Shown piece after piece: positions 19,900 to 29,813 of a stretch of DNA of 64,000 bases. Location of the stretch: the NCBI RefSeq assembly GCF_008370495.1, contig NZ_VTUX01000001.1, forward strand, positions 1 to 64,000, read 5' to 3'. Source of the stretch: Pseudohalioglobus sediminis. Lineage in GTDB: Bacteria; Pseudomonadota; Gammaproteobacteria; Pseudomonadales; Halieaceae. Position numbers and translations under genes: made by a program. Numbering within the stretch: position 1 is the first letter of the stretch; the number at the start of each line of letters is the position of its first letter. The notes below the pieces were generated by a model. The model was not told the origin of the DNA, made no database searches, and saw nothing but the letters and a program-made list of their open reading frames with translations.

Positions 19900-20848
19900 C
19901 CCGGGGTGATTCTAGGGGAATCTCTACCTCGTCACTGACTTCCGGTTCCGGCTCTTCTTCCACCACTTCCTCGTTTACGGCTTCCTCCGCCAACTGGAGG
20001 TGGCCGAGTTTGGCCAGCAGCCGCGCCAGCGTATCGCGCATCTCGGTGCGATGCACGATCATGTCTATGGCACCGTGTTCCAGCAGGAATTCACTGCGCT
20101 GGAAACCTTTGGGTAACTTCTGGCGGATGGTCTGCTCGATAATATTGGGGCCGGCAAAACCCGCCCGGGCGTCGGGCTCGGCCACGTTGACATCACCGAG
20201 CAGGGCCAGGGAGGCGGAAACACCACCATAGATCGGATCGGTCATAACGGAGATGTACGGCACTGCAGCCATTTTCATGCGCTCTATCACGGCGCTGGTC
20301 TTGGCCATCTGCATCAGCGATATCAGCGCCTCCTGCATGCGCGCTCCACCCGAGGCCGCAAAGCAGACCAGGGGAATTCCCTCGGCCAGCGCCAGTTGCG
20401 CGGCACGGGTGAATTTTTCACCCACGGCGTAGCCCATGGAACCACCGTGAAATTCGAACTCAAAGGCCACTGCCACGATGGGCATACCCTTGAGCGTACC
20501 GCGCATGGCAATCAGCGCGTCCTTCTCGCCAGTGGTTTTTTGCGCGGCGGCAAGACGGTCGCGATAACGCTTCTTGTCCTTGAATTTGAGACGGTCAACG
20601 GGTTCGACGTCGGTGAAGATTTCTTCGCGCCCGTCCGCATCGAGAAATGTATCCAGGCGGCGGCGCGCGCCAATGCGCATGTGATGATCGCACTTGGGGC
20701 AGACGTCATCGTTGCGCTCAAGATCCGGCCGGTACAGCACCGCGTCGCATTTGACGCACTTTTTCCACAGCCCTTCCGGGACGCTAGAACGCTTGGTGCT
20801 CTCGCTTCGGCTTACGCCGGAGGGCAGAATCTTGTCAATCCAGCTCAT
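19892..20848 (-). CDS. accD: Acetyl-CoA carboxylase carboxyltransferase subunit beta
   Basis: The 318-residue protein forms the carboxyltransferase with AccA and makes malonyl-CoA for fatty-acid synthesis. An N-terminal zinc ribbon is visible as CVKC and, 15 residues on, CPKC (about residues 31-53). The carboxyltransferase core has [12 protein letters not shown] and [10 protein letters not shown]. After about residue 285 the protein carries a glutamate-rich acidic tail of some 30 residues. The gene follows trpA by 49 bp and overlaps folC. Confidence 0.96.
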   Translation of the reverse strand: MSWIDKILPSGVSRSESTKRSSVPEGLWKKCVKCDAVLYRPDLERNDDVCPKCDHHMRIGARRRLDTFLDADGREEIFTDVEPVDRLKFKDKKRYRDRLAAAQKTTGEKDALIAMRGTLKGMPIVAVAFEFEFHGGSMGYAVGEKFTRAAQLALAEGIPLVCFAASGGARMQEALISLMQMAKTSAVIERMKMAAVPYISVMTDPIYGGVSASLALLGDVNVAEPDARAGFAGPNIIEQTIRQKLPKGFQRSEFLLEHGAIDMIVHRTEMRDTLARLLAKLGHLQLAEEAVNEEVVEEEPEPEVSDEVEIPLESPRDE

Positions 20849-20897
20849 GTGCTTTCCCCACAGGTGAAGGCATTATTATAAACGCCAGCGGGGCCTG

Positions 20898-21719
20898 CTA
20901 GGAAGCGGCGCTGTCAACTCCCTTGCGGATTTCCGCGAGCAAGGTCGTCGCGGCAGCCTGCGCTGCCTGTTGATCGGCGCCAGCTTCGAGACTGCTGGCC
21001 ATGGCGCTGATTAACGCACTGCCGACAACCACTCCATCGGCGATGGCGGCGATCGACCTTGCAGACGCCGCATCGCGAATACCGAAGCCCACGGCGACGG
21101 GCAATTTAGAGCGTGAGCGTATGCGGGCCAACTGCGCGGTCACATCGTCGATATCGAGGTGCCCTGCCCCTGTAACGCCCTTGAGGGACACGTAGTAAAT
21201 GAAGCCACTGGCCTGATCCACGATCCTGTCGATACGCGCGTCCGGCGTGGTCGGTGCGACCAGGAAAATGTTGTCCATGCCCACCCGATGCAACTCGGCA
21301 TTTACACCGGCTACTTCCTCGGGCGGGATATCGACTGTCAGCAGCGCATCCAGGCCAGCTGTAGCGGCGGCATCGGCAAACGCGGCATAGCCCATGTGCT
21401 CTACCGGGTTGGCGTAGCCCATCAACAACACCGGGGTTTCGTTATTGCGCTCGCGAAACGTGCGCACCACGTCCAGCGCATCGCGCAGGCTCGCGCCATT
21501 TGCCAGCGCGCGCTCGTGGGCGAGCTGGATCACGGGGCCCTCTGACATGGGGTCCGAGAACGGCACGCCCAGCTCGATAATATCTGCCCCGTTGGCCACC
21601 AGTTCGTGCATCAGCGGCACGGTCGCCTCCAGGCTCGGGTCCCCGACCACGATGTACGGCACCAGCGCCTTGCGCCCTTGCTCCTTCAGGCGCTCAAAAC
21701 ACCCCGCTATACGACTCAC
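20898..21719 (-). CDS. trpA: Tryptophan synthase alpha subunit
   Basis: The 273-residue TIM barrel cleaves indole-3-glycerol phosphate and passes indole to TrpB. The catalytic Glu and Asp lie in IIELGVPFSDP near residues 49 and 60. The phosphate-binding glycines are in VGFGIRD and VVVGSAL. It lies 12 bp after trpB, in the order trpF-trpB-trpA-accD. Confidence 0.96.
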   Translation of the reverse strand: MSRIAGCFERLKEQGRKALVPYIVVGDPSLEATVPLMHELVANGADIIELGVPFSDPMSEGPVIQLAHERALANGASLRDALDVVRTFRERNNETPVLLMGYANPVEHMGYAAFADAAATAGLDALLTVDIPPEEVAGVNAELHRVGMDNIFLVAPTTPDARIDRIVDQASGFIYYVSLKGVTGAGHLDIDDVTAQLARIRSRSKLPVAVGFGIRDAASARSIAAIADGVVVGSALISAMASSLEAGADQQAAQAAATTLLAEIRKGVDSAAS

Positions 21720-21731
21720 TCGCCTACTCCC

Positions 21732-22952
21732 TTAAAACTCGATGCCATCGATCTGTGCCACCGTATGAATATCCTTGTCACCACGACCAGAGAGATTGAC
21801 CACAATGGTCTGCTCGGGCGCCATCTCCGCCGCCAGTTTCTCCGCATAGGCCAGTGCGTGACTGCTTTCCAGCGCTGGCATAATACCTTCTACGCGAGTC
21901 AGTGTATGAAACGCCTGCAGCGCTTCGTCGTCGTTGGCCACCACGTAGTTAACCCTGCCGATGTCCTTCAGCCAGCTGTGCTCGGGGCCTACGCCCGGGT
22001 AATCCAGCCCCGCGGATACGGAGTGCGTATGCATGATCTGGCCATTGGCATCCTGCATCAGGTAGGTGCGATTGCCGTGCAAAACACCGGGGGTTCCCGC
22101 AGTAAGCGGCGCGGCATGCTGGTTGGTTGAAACACCGTGACCACCGGCCTCGACGCCGTACATGGCCACCGATTCATCTTCCAGGAACGGGTGAAACAGG
22201 CCGATGGCGTTGGAACCGCCACCCACGCAGGCAACCAGCGCATCGGGCAGCTTTCCGGTCTGCTGCAGCGCCTGCGCCCGCGCTTCGCGTCCAATCACGC
22301 ACTGGAAATCCCGCACCAGCATGGGATAGGGATGCGGCCCGGCAACCGTGCCGATAATGTAAAACGTGTCGTCCACGTTGGTTACCCAGTCACGCATGGC
22401 TTCGTTCATCGCGTCTTTCAACGTGCGTGAACCGGACTTCACCGGGATCACTTCCGCTCCCAGCAGTTTCATGCGATACACATTCAATGCCTGGCGGCGG
22501 ACATCCTCCTCGCCCATGAACACCTGGCACTCCAGCCCCAGTCGGGCTGCGATGGTGGCCGTGGCGACGCCGTGCTGGCCGGCTCCGGTTTCAGCGATCA
22601 CCCGCTTCTTGCCCATATGCTTGGCCAGCAGGGCCTGGCCCACCGTGTTGTTCACCTTGTGGGCGCCCGTATGGTTGAGGTCCTCCCGCTTAAGCAGGAT
22701 GCGGGCACCCCCTACCTGCCGCGACCAGCGCGTGGCTTCGTACAAGGGGGACGGACGACCGACATAGTGCGCCAGGTCCTCATCCAGTTCGCGCTGGAAC
22801 GCCTCGTCTGCGCGCAGGCGGCAGTAAAGTTGTTCGAGTTCGTCCAGTGCCGACATCAATGTCTCGGCAACAAACTTGCCACCATAGATACCAAAGCGCC
22901 CCTCTGCATCGGGCACTGTCGAGTAGTCCTTGTTAGTCACATCCACGTTCAT
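21732..22952 (-). CDS. trpB: Tryptophan synthase beta subunit
   Basis: The 406-residue PLP enzyme condenses indole with serine. The PLP lysine is in [11 protein letters not shown] near residue 97 and the phosphate-binding loop is in [10 protein letters not shown]. The length and the [11 protein letters not shown]-like segment ([11 protein letters not shown]) are typical of TrpB1. It starts 13 bp after the trpF stop and is 12 bp from trpA. Confidence 0.97.
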   Translation of the reverse strand: MNVDVTNKDYSTVPDAEGRFGIYGGKFVAETLMSALDELEQLYCRLRADEAFQRELDEDLAHYVGRPSPLYEATRWSRQVGGARILLKREDLNHTGAHKVNNTVGQALLAKHMGKKRVIAETGAGQHGVATATIAARLGLECQVFMGEEDVRRQALNVYRMKLLGAEVIPVKSGSRTLKDAMNEAMRDWVTNVDDTFYIIGTVAGPHPYPMLVRDFQCVIGREARAQALQQTGKLPDALVACVGGGSNAIGLFHPFLEDESVAMYGVEAGGHGVSTNQHAAPLTAGTPGVLHGNRTYLMQDANGQIMHTHSVSAGLDYPGVGPEHSWLKDIGRVNYVVANDDEALQAFHTLTRVEGIMPALESSHALAYAEKLAAEMAPEQTIVVNLSGRGDKDIHTVAQIDGIEF

Positions 22953-22965
22953 TTTTCACATCCAG

Positions 22966-23595
22966 TTACTGCTGATCTGCGCGGCGCACCGCCGCGACAA
23001 ACTGTTCAATTTTGCCTGCGTCCTTGATACCGGGCGCAGACTCTACACCACCGCTGACATCAACAGCCCACGGCCGCACCTCACCAATGGCAGCCCCCAC
23101 ATTGCCGGCGTTGAGCCCACCGGCCAGCACCAGCGGCAGAGACAGATCTCCCGTAATGCGCGACCAGTCAAAGGTATGCCCCGTACCGCCGGGTACCCCG
23201 TCCTGCCAGGCGTCCAGCAATACACCGCGCGCACCTTGCCACCCGGCGCTGGCGGTGGCTGCATCCACGCCGTCTTTCATTCTCACGGCCTTGAACCAGG
23301 GGCGCTTGAACTGCTGGCAGAATGCCGCTGTTTCCTTCCCGTGGAACTGGATGGCACCTATGGGCAGCGACTCCACGACCTGCGTGATCATGGCGGGGGC
23401 CTCATCCACGAACAACGAAACCAGGGTCACAAAGGGCGGCACGGCGTCTGCAATCTCCATCGCCTGTTCGAGGGTCACGGCCCGGGGACTGGGCGCATAA
23501 AACACCAGGCCAAGCGCGTCGGCGCCCTGGGCCACGGCCACAAGGGCGTCTTGTGGACGTGTGATGCCACAAATTTTAATACGCGTTCGGGGCAC
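22966..23595 (-). CDS. trpF: Phosphoribosylanthranilate isomerase
   Basis: The 209-residue TIM barrel performs the Amadori rearrangement in tryptophan synthesis. The catalytic cysteine is in IKICGITRPQDA, near residue 9, and the catalytic aspartate in VLLDAW. The C-terminal VSGGVESAPGIKD binds phosphate. It is separated from truA by 63 bp and starts the trp segment of the block. No leader peptide or attenuator was seen upstream. Confidence 0.95.
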   Translation of the reverse strand: MPRTRIKICGITRPQDALVAVAQGADALGLVFYAPSPRAVTLEQAMEIADAVPPFVTLVSLFVDEAPAMITQVVESLPIGAIQFHGKETAAFCQQFKRPWFKAVRMKDGVDAATASAGWQGARGVLLDAWQDGVPGGTGHTFDWSRITGDLSLPLVLAGGLNAGNVGAAIGEVRPWAVDVSGGVESAPGIKDAGKIEQFVAAVRRADQQ

Positions 23596-23658
23596 TTCCA
23601 GACCTGATTACAGCAAAAAAACCAGCGCGGATGGTAGCAGAAGCACCGGTCCGTGTCT

Positions 23659-24513
23659 TTATGCCCGAGATGGCCCCGTGCCCAGCAGCAGCGGGCCATA
23701 CGGCGTGGGCGGCAGGCCATACGCAGGCGCATAGGTGACGTCGACCAGGTACAGCCCATTGGGTGGCGCGGTGTCGGCGGCACGGGTGCGGTCGCGGTCT
23801 CGCAGCAACTTTGCAATCCACTCCGGCGACTGGCGGCCACTGCCCACCGCCATCAGCGATCCGGCAATGTTGCGTACCATATGGTGCAGGAAGGCATTGG
23901 CCTGAATGTCCATCACCACCAGGTCGCCGCGCCTGAACACCGACACGGACTGCACCTCGCGCATGGGGGTTGTCGACTGACAGGCAGCGGCGCGGAAAGC
24001 AGAAAAATCCTGCTCACCGAGCAGGGCTGCAGCGGCTTCGTGCATGCGTTGCGCGTCCAATGGAAAGCGATGCCACGTCAATTGCCCGTTGTGCAGGGCG
24101 GGCCGTATGGCCGTATTGGCAATCAGGTAGCGGTAACGCCTTGCGCTTGCGGAAAAACGCGCGTGGAACGATTCCGGGACCGGCACGGCCCAATGCAGCC
24201 GAATATCCCGCGGCAGCCCCGCATTGGCCCCCAGGACCCAGGCCTTGGGCGCGCGCGCCACCGGCGCGTCGAAATGAATGATCTGGCAATGGCCGTGAAC
24301 ACCGGTGTCTGTGCGCCCGGCGCAGTGTATTCGCATGGGGGTGTCGGCGACCTTTGACAAAGCCGCCTCGAGTTCCTGTTGTACGGTACTGACACCCGGA
24401 TGGGGCTGGCTTTGCCAGCCGTTGTAGCCGGCGCCGTCATACTCAACCCTGCAGCAGATGCGGCTGCCCGCGGGCAGCGGGTCAGCACTGATCGGTGAGA
24501 AAGACTCAGCCAA
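23659..24513 (-). CDS. truA: tRNA pseudouridine synthase A
   Basis: TruA modifies positions 38-40 in tRNA anticodon stems. The catalytic aspartate is in CAGRTDTGVH, and the N-terminal VEYDGAGYNGWQ and C-terminal AFLHHMVRNI are canonical. There is no in-frame ATG between the fimV end and MRIHCAGRTD, which would remove the first conserved motif. The best start is TTG at 24513, giving 284 residues and an 8-bp overlap with fimV, the same geometry as accD/folC and folC/dedD. The open frame extends further upstream only as an antiparallel-free shadow of fimV. Confidence 0.88.
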   Translation of the reverse strand: MAESFSPISADPLPAGSRICCRVEYDGAGYNGWQSQPHPGVSTVQQELEAALSKVADTPMRIHCAGRTDTGVHGHCQIIHFDAPVARAPKAWVLGANAGLPRDIRLHWAVPVPESFHARFSASARRYRYLIANTAIRPALHNGQLTWHRFPLDAQRMHEAAAALLGEQDFSAFRAAACQSTTPMREVQSVSVFRRGDLVVMDIQANAFLHHMVRNIAGSLMAVGSGRQSPEWIAKLLRDRDRTRAADTAPPNGLYLVDVTYAPAYGLPPTPYGPLLLGTGPSRA

Positions 24514-26818
24514 TGCGGTCCAGCAGTGCTCCCGCCTCGGCCTTCTGCTCTTCCGAACCCTCGGCGATGACTTCCTCGAGAATCTGGCGGGCACCGTTTT
24601 CGTCGCCCATATCCATGTACGCGCGAGCCAGGTCCAGCTTGGTGGACATGCCGTTGGCTTCGGCTGCGATGACCAGGTCTTCACCGTCGTCATCAACACT
24701 CAGGGTGTCGTCGGAAAAATCAGCCGACAGGTCGAGGTCGTCGGACAGCGCTTCCTCGCCACCTTCAATCTCAAGGCCGGCAAAGTCCGCTTCCATATTG
24801 CTGTCGATCTCTGCAGCGAGACCTTCCGGCGGCTCATCGTAGCTGCCGCTATCGCCGATCAATTCCCTGGCGCGGGCGATACTGCCGGCATCACCGATCG
24901 CTTCCAGCTCACGCATCTGCTCCTGGGCACCGGCGTCGTTACCCATCTGCAGTTCGGTTTCCAGCAACTTCAGGCGGTAGGCGGTATTGCCAGGCTCATT
25001 GGCCAGGGCATTCTGCAGCAGATCCTTGGCCTGCGGATAGCGACCGTAGGCGATATAGATGTCCGCTTCGGCGAGCGCGTCGCCAGTATCCACGTCCGAG
25101 GCGTATTCGTCGTGCTTGCGCTCGCCATAGCCGCGGCTGTCAGCCTTGCTGTCGATGTCCTCTGCCTGTTCTTCTTCGAACTCTGTTACCGGCTCAGGAT
25201 CGTAAGCAGGCTCCGGCGTCACTTCGACTCGTTCTTCCTTGACCTGGACATTGGCAAAAGCATCATCCTCATCGCCTTGTGCGGCGTCGTCATCGCCCTT
25301 GCGGCGGCGCACGAAAAAGAGGGCGAGCAAGGCCAGTATCAGCGCACCTATACCGTAAAAGATCTTACTGAGCAGCCCGCCCTGTTCCTCGACGGGAGCG
25401 GACGCTGCCTTTGGTTTGGCCTCGGGCTGGGGTGCCGGCGCTGCTGCGCTCCCGGCGGCATCAGCGTCGGCGGTGTCCGCGCTCGCCGCAGGCTCCGCCG
25501 CAGCGGCTTCACCATCGGCAACCGTTTCGTCCAGGGCACCTTGTTGTACTGTATCGTCGCCGTCGTCAGTGGCCAGGGATGTGGTCTCTTCCATTCCTGA
25601 GGCGACGCTTTCCATATCGTCGTCATCGCCGGCCAGGACATCACCGTCATCGTCGATACCGGCTGCGCCGTCACTATCCTCTACCTGGCCGCCCGCCTCG
25701 CGCAGGGCCGCCTGCAGCGCGGCAATCTGGTCATCTTTCACATCCACGATTCGCTGCAGGGTCTCTACCTGCTGCTGCACGGAGGCCAGTTCGCTGGCCA
25801 TTTCGGCGTTTTCACGCGCTGCGACATCAGCCTGCTCAGCCGCTGCAGCGCCACCGGCGGTGTAGTCACCGGCATCAGCACCGGTACCGGCATCGGCACC
25901 CGCCTGCTCGACTGGCTCAGCGGAGATACGCAGCTTGGGACCGCTGGCGACAGGCGTGCTGGCACGGCCGGCCTCCCAGTCTTCATTCTGTTTCCTGACC
26001 TCGGCGAGCGCAGCAGACAGGTCCTGTGAACTGATATCGCCCTCACTGGGCAGGTAGACGATGTATCCGGCCTTGATGCGGTTGATATTGCCGTCGATAA
26101 ACGCGTTGGGGTTAAGGCGCTGGATATCCAGCATGGTCTGGTGTACCGAGGCCCCGGCAGGTTTGGCTGATGCCGCGATCTGCCACAGGGTGTCGTCGCG
26201 ATGAATCATGTAACGACTGCCGGCACGGGGTGTCGAAGAGGTCTCGGCGTTGAAATCACGCTGTGGCATGGCGCCGGGTGCGAGGTCGGACTTGCGGACA
26301 TCCACCCGGGTGCCGCTGCTGGCAGCCGGGTCAGTGGGCTTTTTTCCACTCTCATCTGGCAGCGGAGTCCCCTCCACTTCCGCAACGCGTTGCGTTGCCG
26401 AAACCACGGGTGTGCTGCCGTCAAACAGCGGCGGGTCGACAAGTACCGTGTACTCACGCAGCAGGCGGCCGGACGGCCAGCGGGCCTCCACGATAAAATC
26501 GAGATAGGGCTCCAGTACCGGGTCTTCCGAGGTAATACTGATAGTGCCGCGCCCAGTGGCATCGACATTGACTTCAAAGGTGAGACTGGTCAGGAAGTAC
26601 GCCCGCTCCACCCCCATGCGCTGGAAATCCTCACGCGTGGCAAGACGGATGCGAATCTCGTCTGAGTGCATGCCGTCAGTGTTGAGCAAATCTACTTCGG
26701 CCTTGAGCGGCTCATTGAGAAAAGATTCGAGTTTCAGTTCACCCAGGCCCAACGCGAAACTGGAACTCGCATGGATACACCCCAAAGAAAACACAGCAGC
26801 AGCAAACTTACGAGCCAT
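24506..26818 (-). CDS. fimV: FimV-type pilus assembly / polar hub protein
   Basis: The 770-residue inner-membrane protein starts with a signal-like segment and then the FimV N-terminal domain with LGLGELKLESFLNEPL (about residues 23-40). A LysM-like peptidoglycan-binding region follows at about 203-260, then a coiled coil, a Glu/Asp/Ala-rich acidic stretch, one membrane helix near residue 485, and a C-terminal TPR-like FimV domain ending about residue 770. FimV organises polar type IV pilus and cAMP signalling in Pseudomonas. The acidic middle region is of variable length in the family. Confidence 0.92.
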   Translation of the reverse strand: MARKFAAAVFSLGCIHASSSFALGLGELKLESFLNEPLKAEVDLLNTDGMHSDEIRIRLATREDFQRMGVERAYFLTSLTFEVNVDATGRGTISITSEDPVLEPYLDFIVEARWPSGRLLREYTVLVDPPLFDGSTPVVSATQRVAEVEGTPLPDESGKKPTDPAASSGTRVDVRKSDLAPGAMPQRDFNAETSSTPRAGSRYMIHRDDTLWQIAASAKPAGASVHQTMLDIQRLNPNAFIDGNINRIKAGYIVYLPSEGDISSQDLSAALAEVRKQNEDWEAGRASTPVASGPKLRISAEPVEQAGADAGTGADAGDYTAGGAAAAEQADVAARENAEMASELASVQQQVETLQRIVDVKDDQIAALQAALREAGGQVEDSDGAAGIDDDGDVLAGDDDDMESVASGMEETTSLATDDGDDTVQQGALDETVADGEAAAAEPAASADTADADAAGSAAAPAPQPEAKPKAASAPVEEQGGLLSKIFYGIGALILALLALFFVRRRKGDDDAAQGDEDDAFANVQVKEERVEVTPEPAYDPEPVTEFEEEQAEDIDSKADSRGYGERKHDEYASDVDTGDALAEADIYIAYGRYPQAKDLLQNALANEPGNTAYRLKLLETELQMGNDAGAQEQMRELEAIGDAGSIARARELIGDSGSYDEPPEGLAAEIDSNMEADFAGLEIEGGEEALSDDLDLSADFSDDTLSVDDDGEDLVIAAEANGMSTKLDLARAYMDMGDENGARQILEEVIAEGSEEQKAEAGALLDRIG

Positions 26819-26924
26819 ACTCCGACGCCTTATTATAGTTCCCGCAATTAATCAGGCCCGCCTCCCCTGGCGCGACCTCCCCAAATGGCTACCACATATC
26901 GTGCGCCATAACGCCCGCCCCTGA

Positions 26925-26965
26925 AAGCACTTTCTGCACTTTTCTCGATTCTCTGGAGAGTGCTT
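26925..26965. repeat. Short inverted repeat in the asd-fimV gap
   Basis: AAGCACT (26925-26931) is inverted as AGTGCTT (26959-26965), separated by 27 bp that contain another partial CTTTCTGCACTTTTC copy. The gap between asd (ends 27019) and fimV (starts 26818) is 200 bp. The repeat could be an operator or a weak terminator; no T-tract supports the latter. Confidence 0.25.
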
Positions 26966-27018
26966 CCGTGCACCACTGACGCGCCCTTTTTCACATGAGT
27001 ATCAATAAATTACTCACT

Positions 27019-28044
27019 TTAATCAAGGTAAGTTGCCACCAATGCCTCGGCAATTTGCACACTATTAAGGGCGGCCCCCTTGCGCACGTTATCGGCCACC
27101 ACCCACATGTCCAGGCCCCGTGGATGGGAAATGTCTTCACGAATCCGGCCCACGAATACCGGATCAGTGCCGGCACTTTCGCTCACAGCAGTGGGATAGC
27201 CGCCATCGACGCGCTCATCCATGACCTGCACCCCGGGCGCGCTGCTCAGCAGTTCACGGGCCTGCTCGGCCGTAATCTTGTCGACGGTCTCAATGTGCAC
27301 CGCCTCCGAGTGCCCGAAGAACACCGGCACTCGCACGCAGGTGGGGTTCACCTGGATACTCGGGTCGTCAAAGATTTTCTGGGTTTCCCAGACCATCTTC
27401 ATCTCTTCCCGGGTGTAGCCATTGTCCTGGAAGGTGTCGATATGGGGCAGCGCGTTAAAGGCAATCTGCTTCGGATAGACCTTGCTTTCGGCTTCCTGGC
27501 CATTGAGCAGGCGGGCCGTCTGCCCGGCCAGTTCCTCAATCGCCTCCTTACCCGTGCCCGATACGGCCTGGTAGGTACAGACATTGATGCGCTCTATGCC
27601 CACCGCGTCATAGATCGGCTTCAGCGCCACCAGCATCTGGATCGTCGAACAGTTGGGGTTGGCAATAATGCCGCGAGTGGTATAACCGGACAGCGCCTCG
27701 AGATTCACCTCGGGCACGATCAGCGGGATATCCTCGTCACGACGAAAGTGTGAGGTATTGTCCACCACCACGCACCCGGCCGCGGCGGCTATCGGCGCAT
27801 ACTTTTCCGAAATGCTGCCCCCGGCGGAAAACAGCCCGATGCGCGCCTTGCTGAAATCAAACTCGGCGAGGTCGGTGACCTTCACCTGGCTACCGCGGAA
27901 GGAAATGCTCTTGCCGGCGGAGCGACTGCTCGCCAGGGGGTAGAGCTCACCCACGGGAAAGTTTCGCTGCTCCAGTATGGAGATCATCGCTTCGCCCACG
28001 GCACCGGTAGCGCCTACCACGGCTACATCGTATACATCACTCAT
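27019..28044 (-). CDS. asd: Aspartate-semialdehyde dehydrogenase
   Basis: The 341-residue enzyme reduces beta-aspartyl phosphate, feeding lysine/diaminopimelate, methionine and threonine synthesis. The NADP-binding N-terminus VGATGAVGEAM is clear. The catalytic cysteine is in ANPNCSTIQM near residue 130 and the histidine in FFGHSEAVHIE. It follows leuB by 21 bp, completing a leuC-leuD-leuB-asd operon as in Pseudomonas. Confidence 0.96.
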   Translation of the reverse strand: MSDVYDVAVVGATGAVGEAMISILEQRNFPVGELYPLASSRSAGKSISFRGSQVKVTDLAEFDFSKARIGLFSAGGSISEKYAPIAAAAGCVVVDNTSHFRRDEDIPLIVPEVNLEALSGYTTRGIIANPNCSTIQMLVALKPIYDAVGIERINVCTYQAVSGTGKEAIEELAGQTARLLNGQEAESKVYPKQIAFNALPHIDTFQDNGYTREEMKMVWETQKIFDDPSIQVNPTCVRVPVFFGHSEAVHIETVDKITAEQARELLSSAPGVQVMDERVDGGYPTAVSESAGTDPVFVGRIREDISHPRGLDMWVVADNVRKGAALNSVQIAEALVATYLD

Positions 28045-28065
28045 TGTCTTATCTCCCTACCCTGT

Positions 28066-29145
28066 TTACTCACTGACTGCCGCTAACACCGCGTCACCCA
28101 TTTCTGCCGTACCCACAAGGCGCGTGCCCTCGCTGTGGATGTCCGGCGTACGCAAGCCCTGGTCGAGCACATCGCTGACCGCCTGCTCTATCGTATCGGC
28201 CGCCTCGGCACTGCCGAGCGTGTAGCGCAACATCATGGCCACGGAAAGTATCGTCGCCAGCGGGTTGGCCTTGCCCTGGCCGGCGATGTCCGGCGCACTG
28301 CCGTGGCAGGGTTCGTACATGCCGCGCCCGTCCTTATCAAGAGAGGCCGAGGGCAGCATACCGATAGACCCGGTCAGCATTGCGGCAGCATCGGAAAGAA
28401 TGTCGCCGAACATGTTGCCGGTGACCATCACATCGAACTGCTTGGGGCGCATCACCAGTTGCATGGCGGCGTTGTCCACGTAGATATGGCTGAGCTCCAC
28501 GTCCGGGTAGTCCCTGGCCACTTCCTCCATGACTTCGCGCCACAGCACAGTCGCTTCCAGCACATTGGACTTGTCCACGCTGCAGACCCGCCGGTCGCGC
28601 TTACGCGCCAGCGAGAATGCCAGGTGACCGATGCGCCGGATTTCGGACTCGCTGTACTTGTAGGTGTTGTAGCCCTCGCGCTCGCCGTTCTCCAGGGTAC
28701 GAATACCCCTGGGCTCACCAAAATAGATACCGCCCGTTAATTCGCGAACGATCAACAGGTCCAGGCCTGCGACCAGTTCGGGCTTCAGGCTGGATGCATC
28801 CGCAAGCTGTGGATACAGGATCGCCGGCCTCAGGTTGCCGAACAGCTGCAGCTCCGAACGAATCGCCAGCAGCCCCCGTTCGGGGCGCAGGTGGCGCTCC
28901 ACGCCGTCCCACTTGGGCCCGCCCACGGCACCCAGAAGGATGGCGTCAGCCTCACGAGCCTGCGCCAGGGTCTCATCCGGGAGCGGCACGCCGCACGCAT
29001 CAATCGCGGCGCCTCCCAGCAGGCCGTGCTCCAACTCGATGCCCAGCGCAAAACGCCGGTCGACGGCCCTGAGCACCTTGACGGCCTCTTCCATAATCTC
29101 GGGGCCAATATAATCCCCCGGCAAAACCAGTACTTTCCTAGCCAT
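28066..29145 (-). CDS. leuB: 3-isopropylmalate dehydrogenase
   Basis: The 359-residue enzyme oxidatively decarboxylates 3-isopropylmalate with NAD in leucine synthesis. [12 protein letters not shown] at the N-terminus, [14 protein letters not shown] near residue 140, and [14 protein letters not shown] near the C-terminus are canonical. It lies 20 bp from leuD and 21 bp from asd. Confidence 0.97.
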   Translation of the reverse strand: MARKVLVLPGDYIGPEIMEEAVKVLRAVDRRFALGIELEHGLLGGAAIDACGVPLPDETLAQAREADAILLGAVGGPKWDGVERHLRPERGLLAIRSELQLFGNLRPAILYPQLADASSLKPELVAGLDLLIVRELTGGIYFGEPRGIRTLENGEREGYNTYKYSESEIRRIGHLAFSLARKRDRRVCSVDKSNVLEATVLWREVMEEVARDYPDVELSHIYVDNAAMQLVMRPKQFDVMVTGNMFGDILSDAAAMLTGSIGMLPSASLDKDGRGMYEPCHGSAPDIAGQGKANPLATILSVAMMLRYTLGSAEAADTIEQAVSDVLDQGLRTPDIHSEGTRLVGTAEMGDAVLAAVSE

Positions 29146-29165
29146 TCAGCAGCTCCCGCAAGTCA

Positions 29166-29813
29166 TTACTTGATCGCGCCAAACAGCCAGGGAGACTGTT
29201 GCCGCCATTTCTCTTCGTAGGCACGGATGGCATCCGCCCGCTGCAGCGTCAGGCCGATATCATCGAGCCCCTGCAACAGGCACTGCCGACGAAACGCGTC
29301 CACCTGGAAAGGCATGACTTCACCCGAAGGCGTAAGCACCTTTTGCTCCTGCAGATCCACCGTCAGCGCATAGCCTTCCTGCGCATACATTTCTGCAAAC
29401 AACTGCTCCACCTGCTCTTCTGACAGCACGATAGGCAGCACGCCGTTCTTGAAACAGTTGTTGTAAAAGATATCGGCGAAACTGGGGGCGATGATGCAGC
29501 GGAAGCCGTAGTCTTCCAGCGCCCAGGGCGCGTGCTCCCGGCTCGAGCCGCAGCCGAAGTTCTCTCTTGCCAGCAGGATCGAAGCGCCCTGGTAACGCGG
29601 GAAGTTCAACGGGAAATCCTGGTTCAGTGGACGGCCGCTGCAGTCCTGTCCCGGCTGGCCCTCGTCGAGGTAGCGCAGCTCATCAAACAGGTTGGGGCCA
29701 AAGCCCGAACGCTTGATCGATTTCAGGAACTGCTTGGGAATAATCAGGTCGGTGTCGACATTGGCGCGATCCATTGGCGCGGCAATGCCCTCGTGCACGG
29801 TAAATGCCTTCAT
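29166..29813 (-). CDS. leuD: 3-isopropylmalate dehydratase small subunit
   Basis: The 215-residue swivel-domain subunit works with LeuC to isomerise 2- to 3-isopropylmalate. The motifs [14 protein letters not shown] and [14 protein letters not shown] are typical. The start overlaps the leuC stop in an ATGA (29810-29813), consistent with coupled synthesis of the two subunits. Confidence 0.97.
   Translation of the reverse strand: MKAFTVHEGIAAPMDRANVDTDLIIPKQFLKSIKRSGFGPNLFDELRYLDEGQPGQDCSGRPLNQDFPLNFPRYQGASILLARENFGCGSSREHAPWALEDYGFRCIIAPSFADIFYNNCFKNGVLPIVLSEEQVEQLFAEMYAQEGYALTVDLQEQKVLTPSGEVMPFQVDAFRRQCLLQGLDDIGLTLQRADAIRAYEEKWRQQSPWLFGAIK

Noticed and set aside
26832-26837. TATAAT box just upstream of fimV as its promoter
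   Set aside because: It would place the transcript start about 7 nt before the fimV ATG, leaving no room for a ribosome site; no matching -35 is seen.
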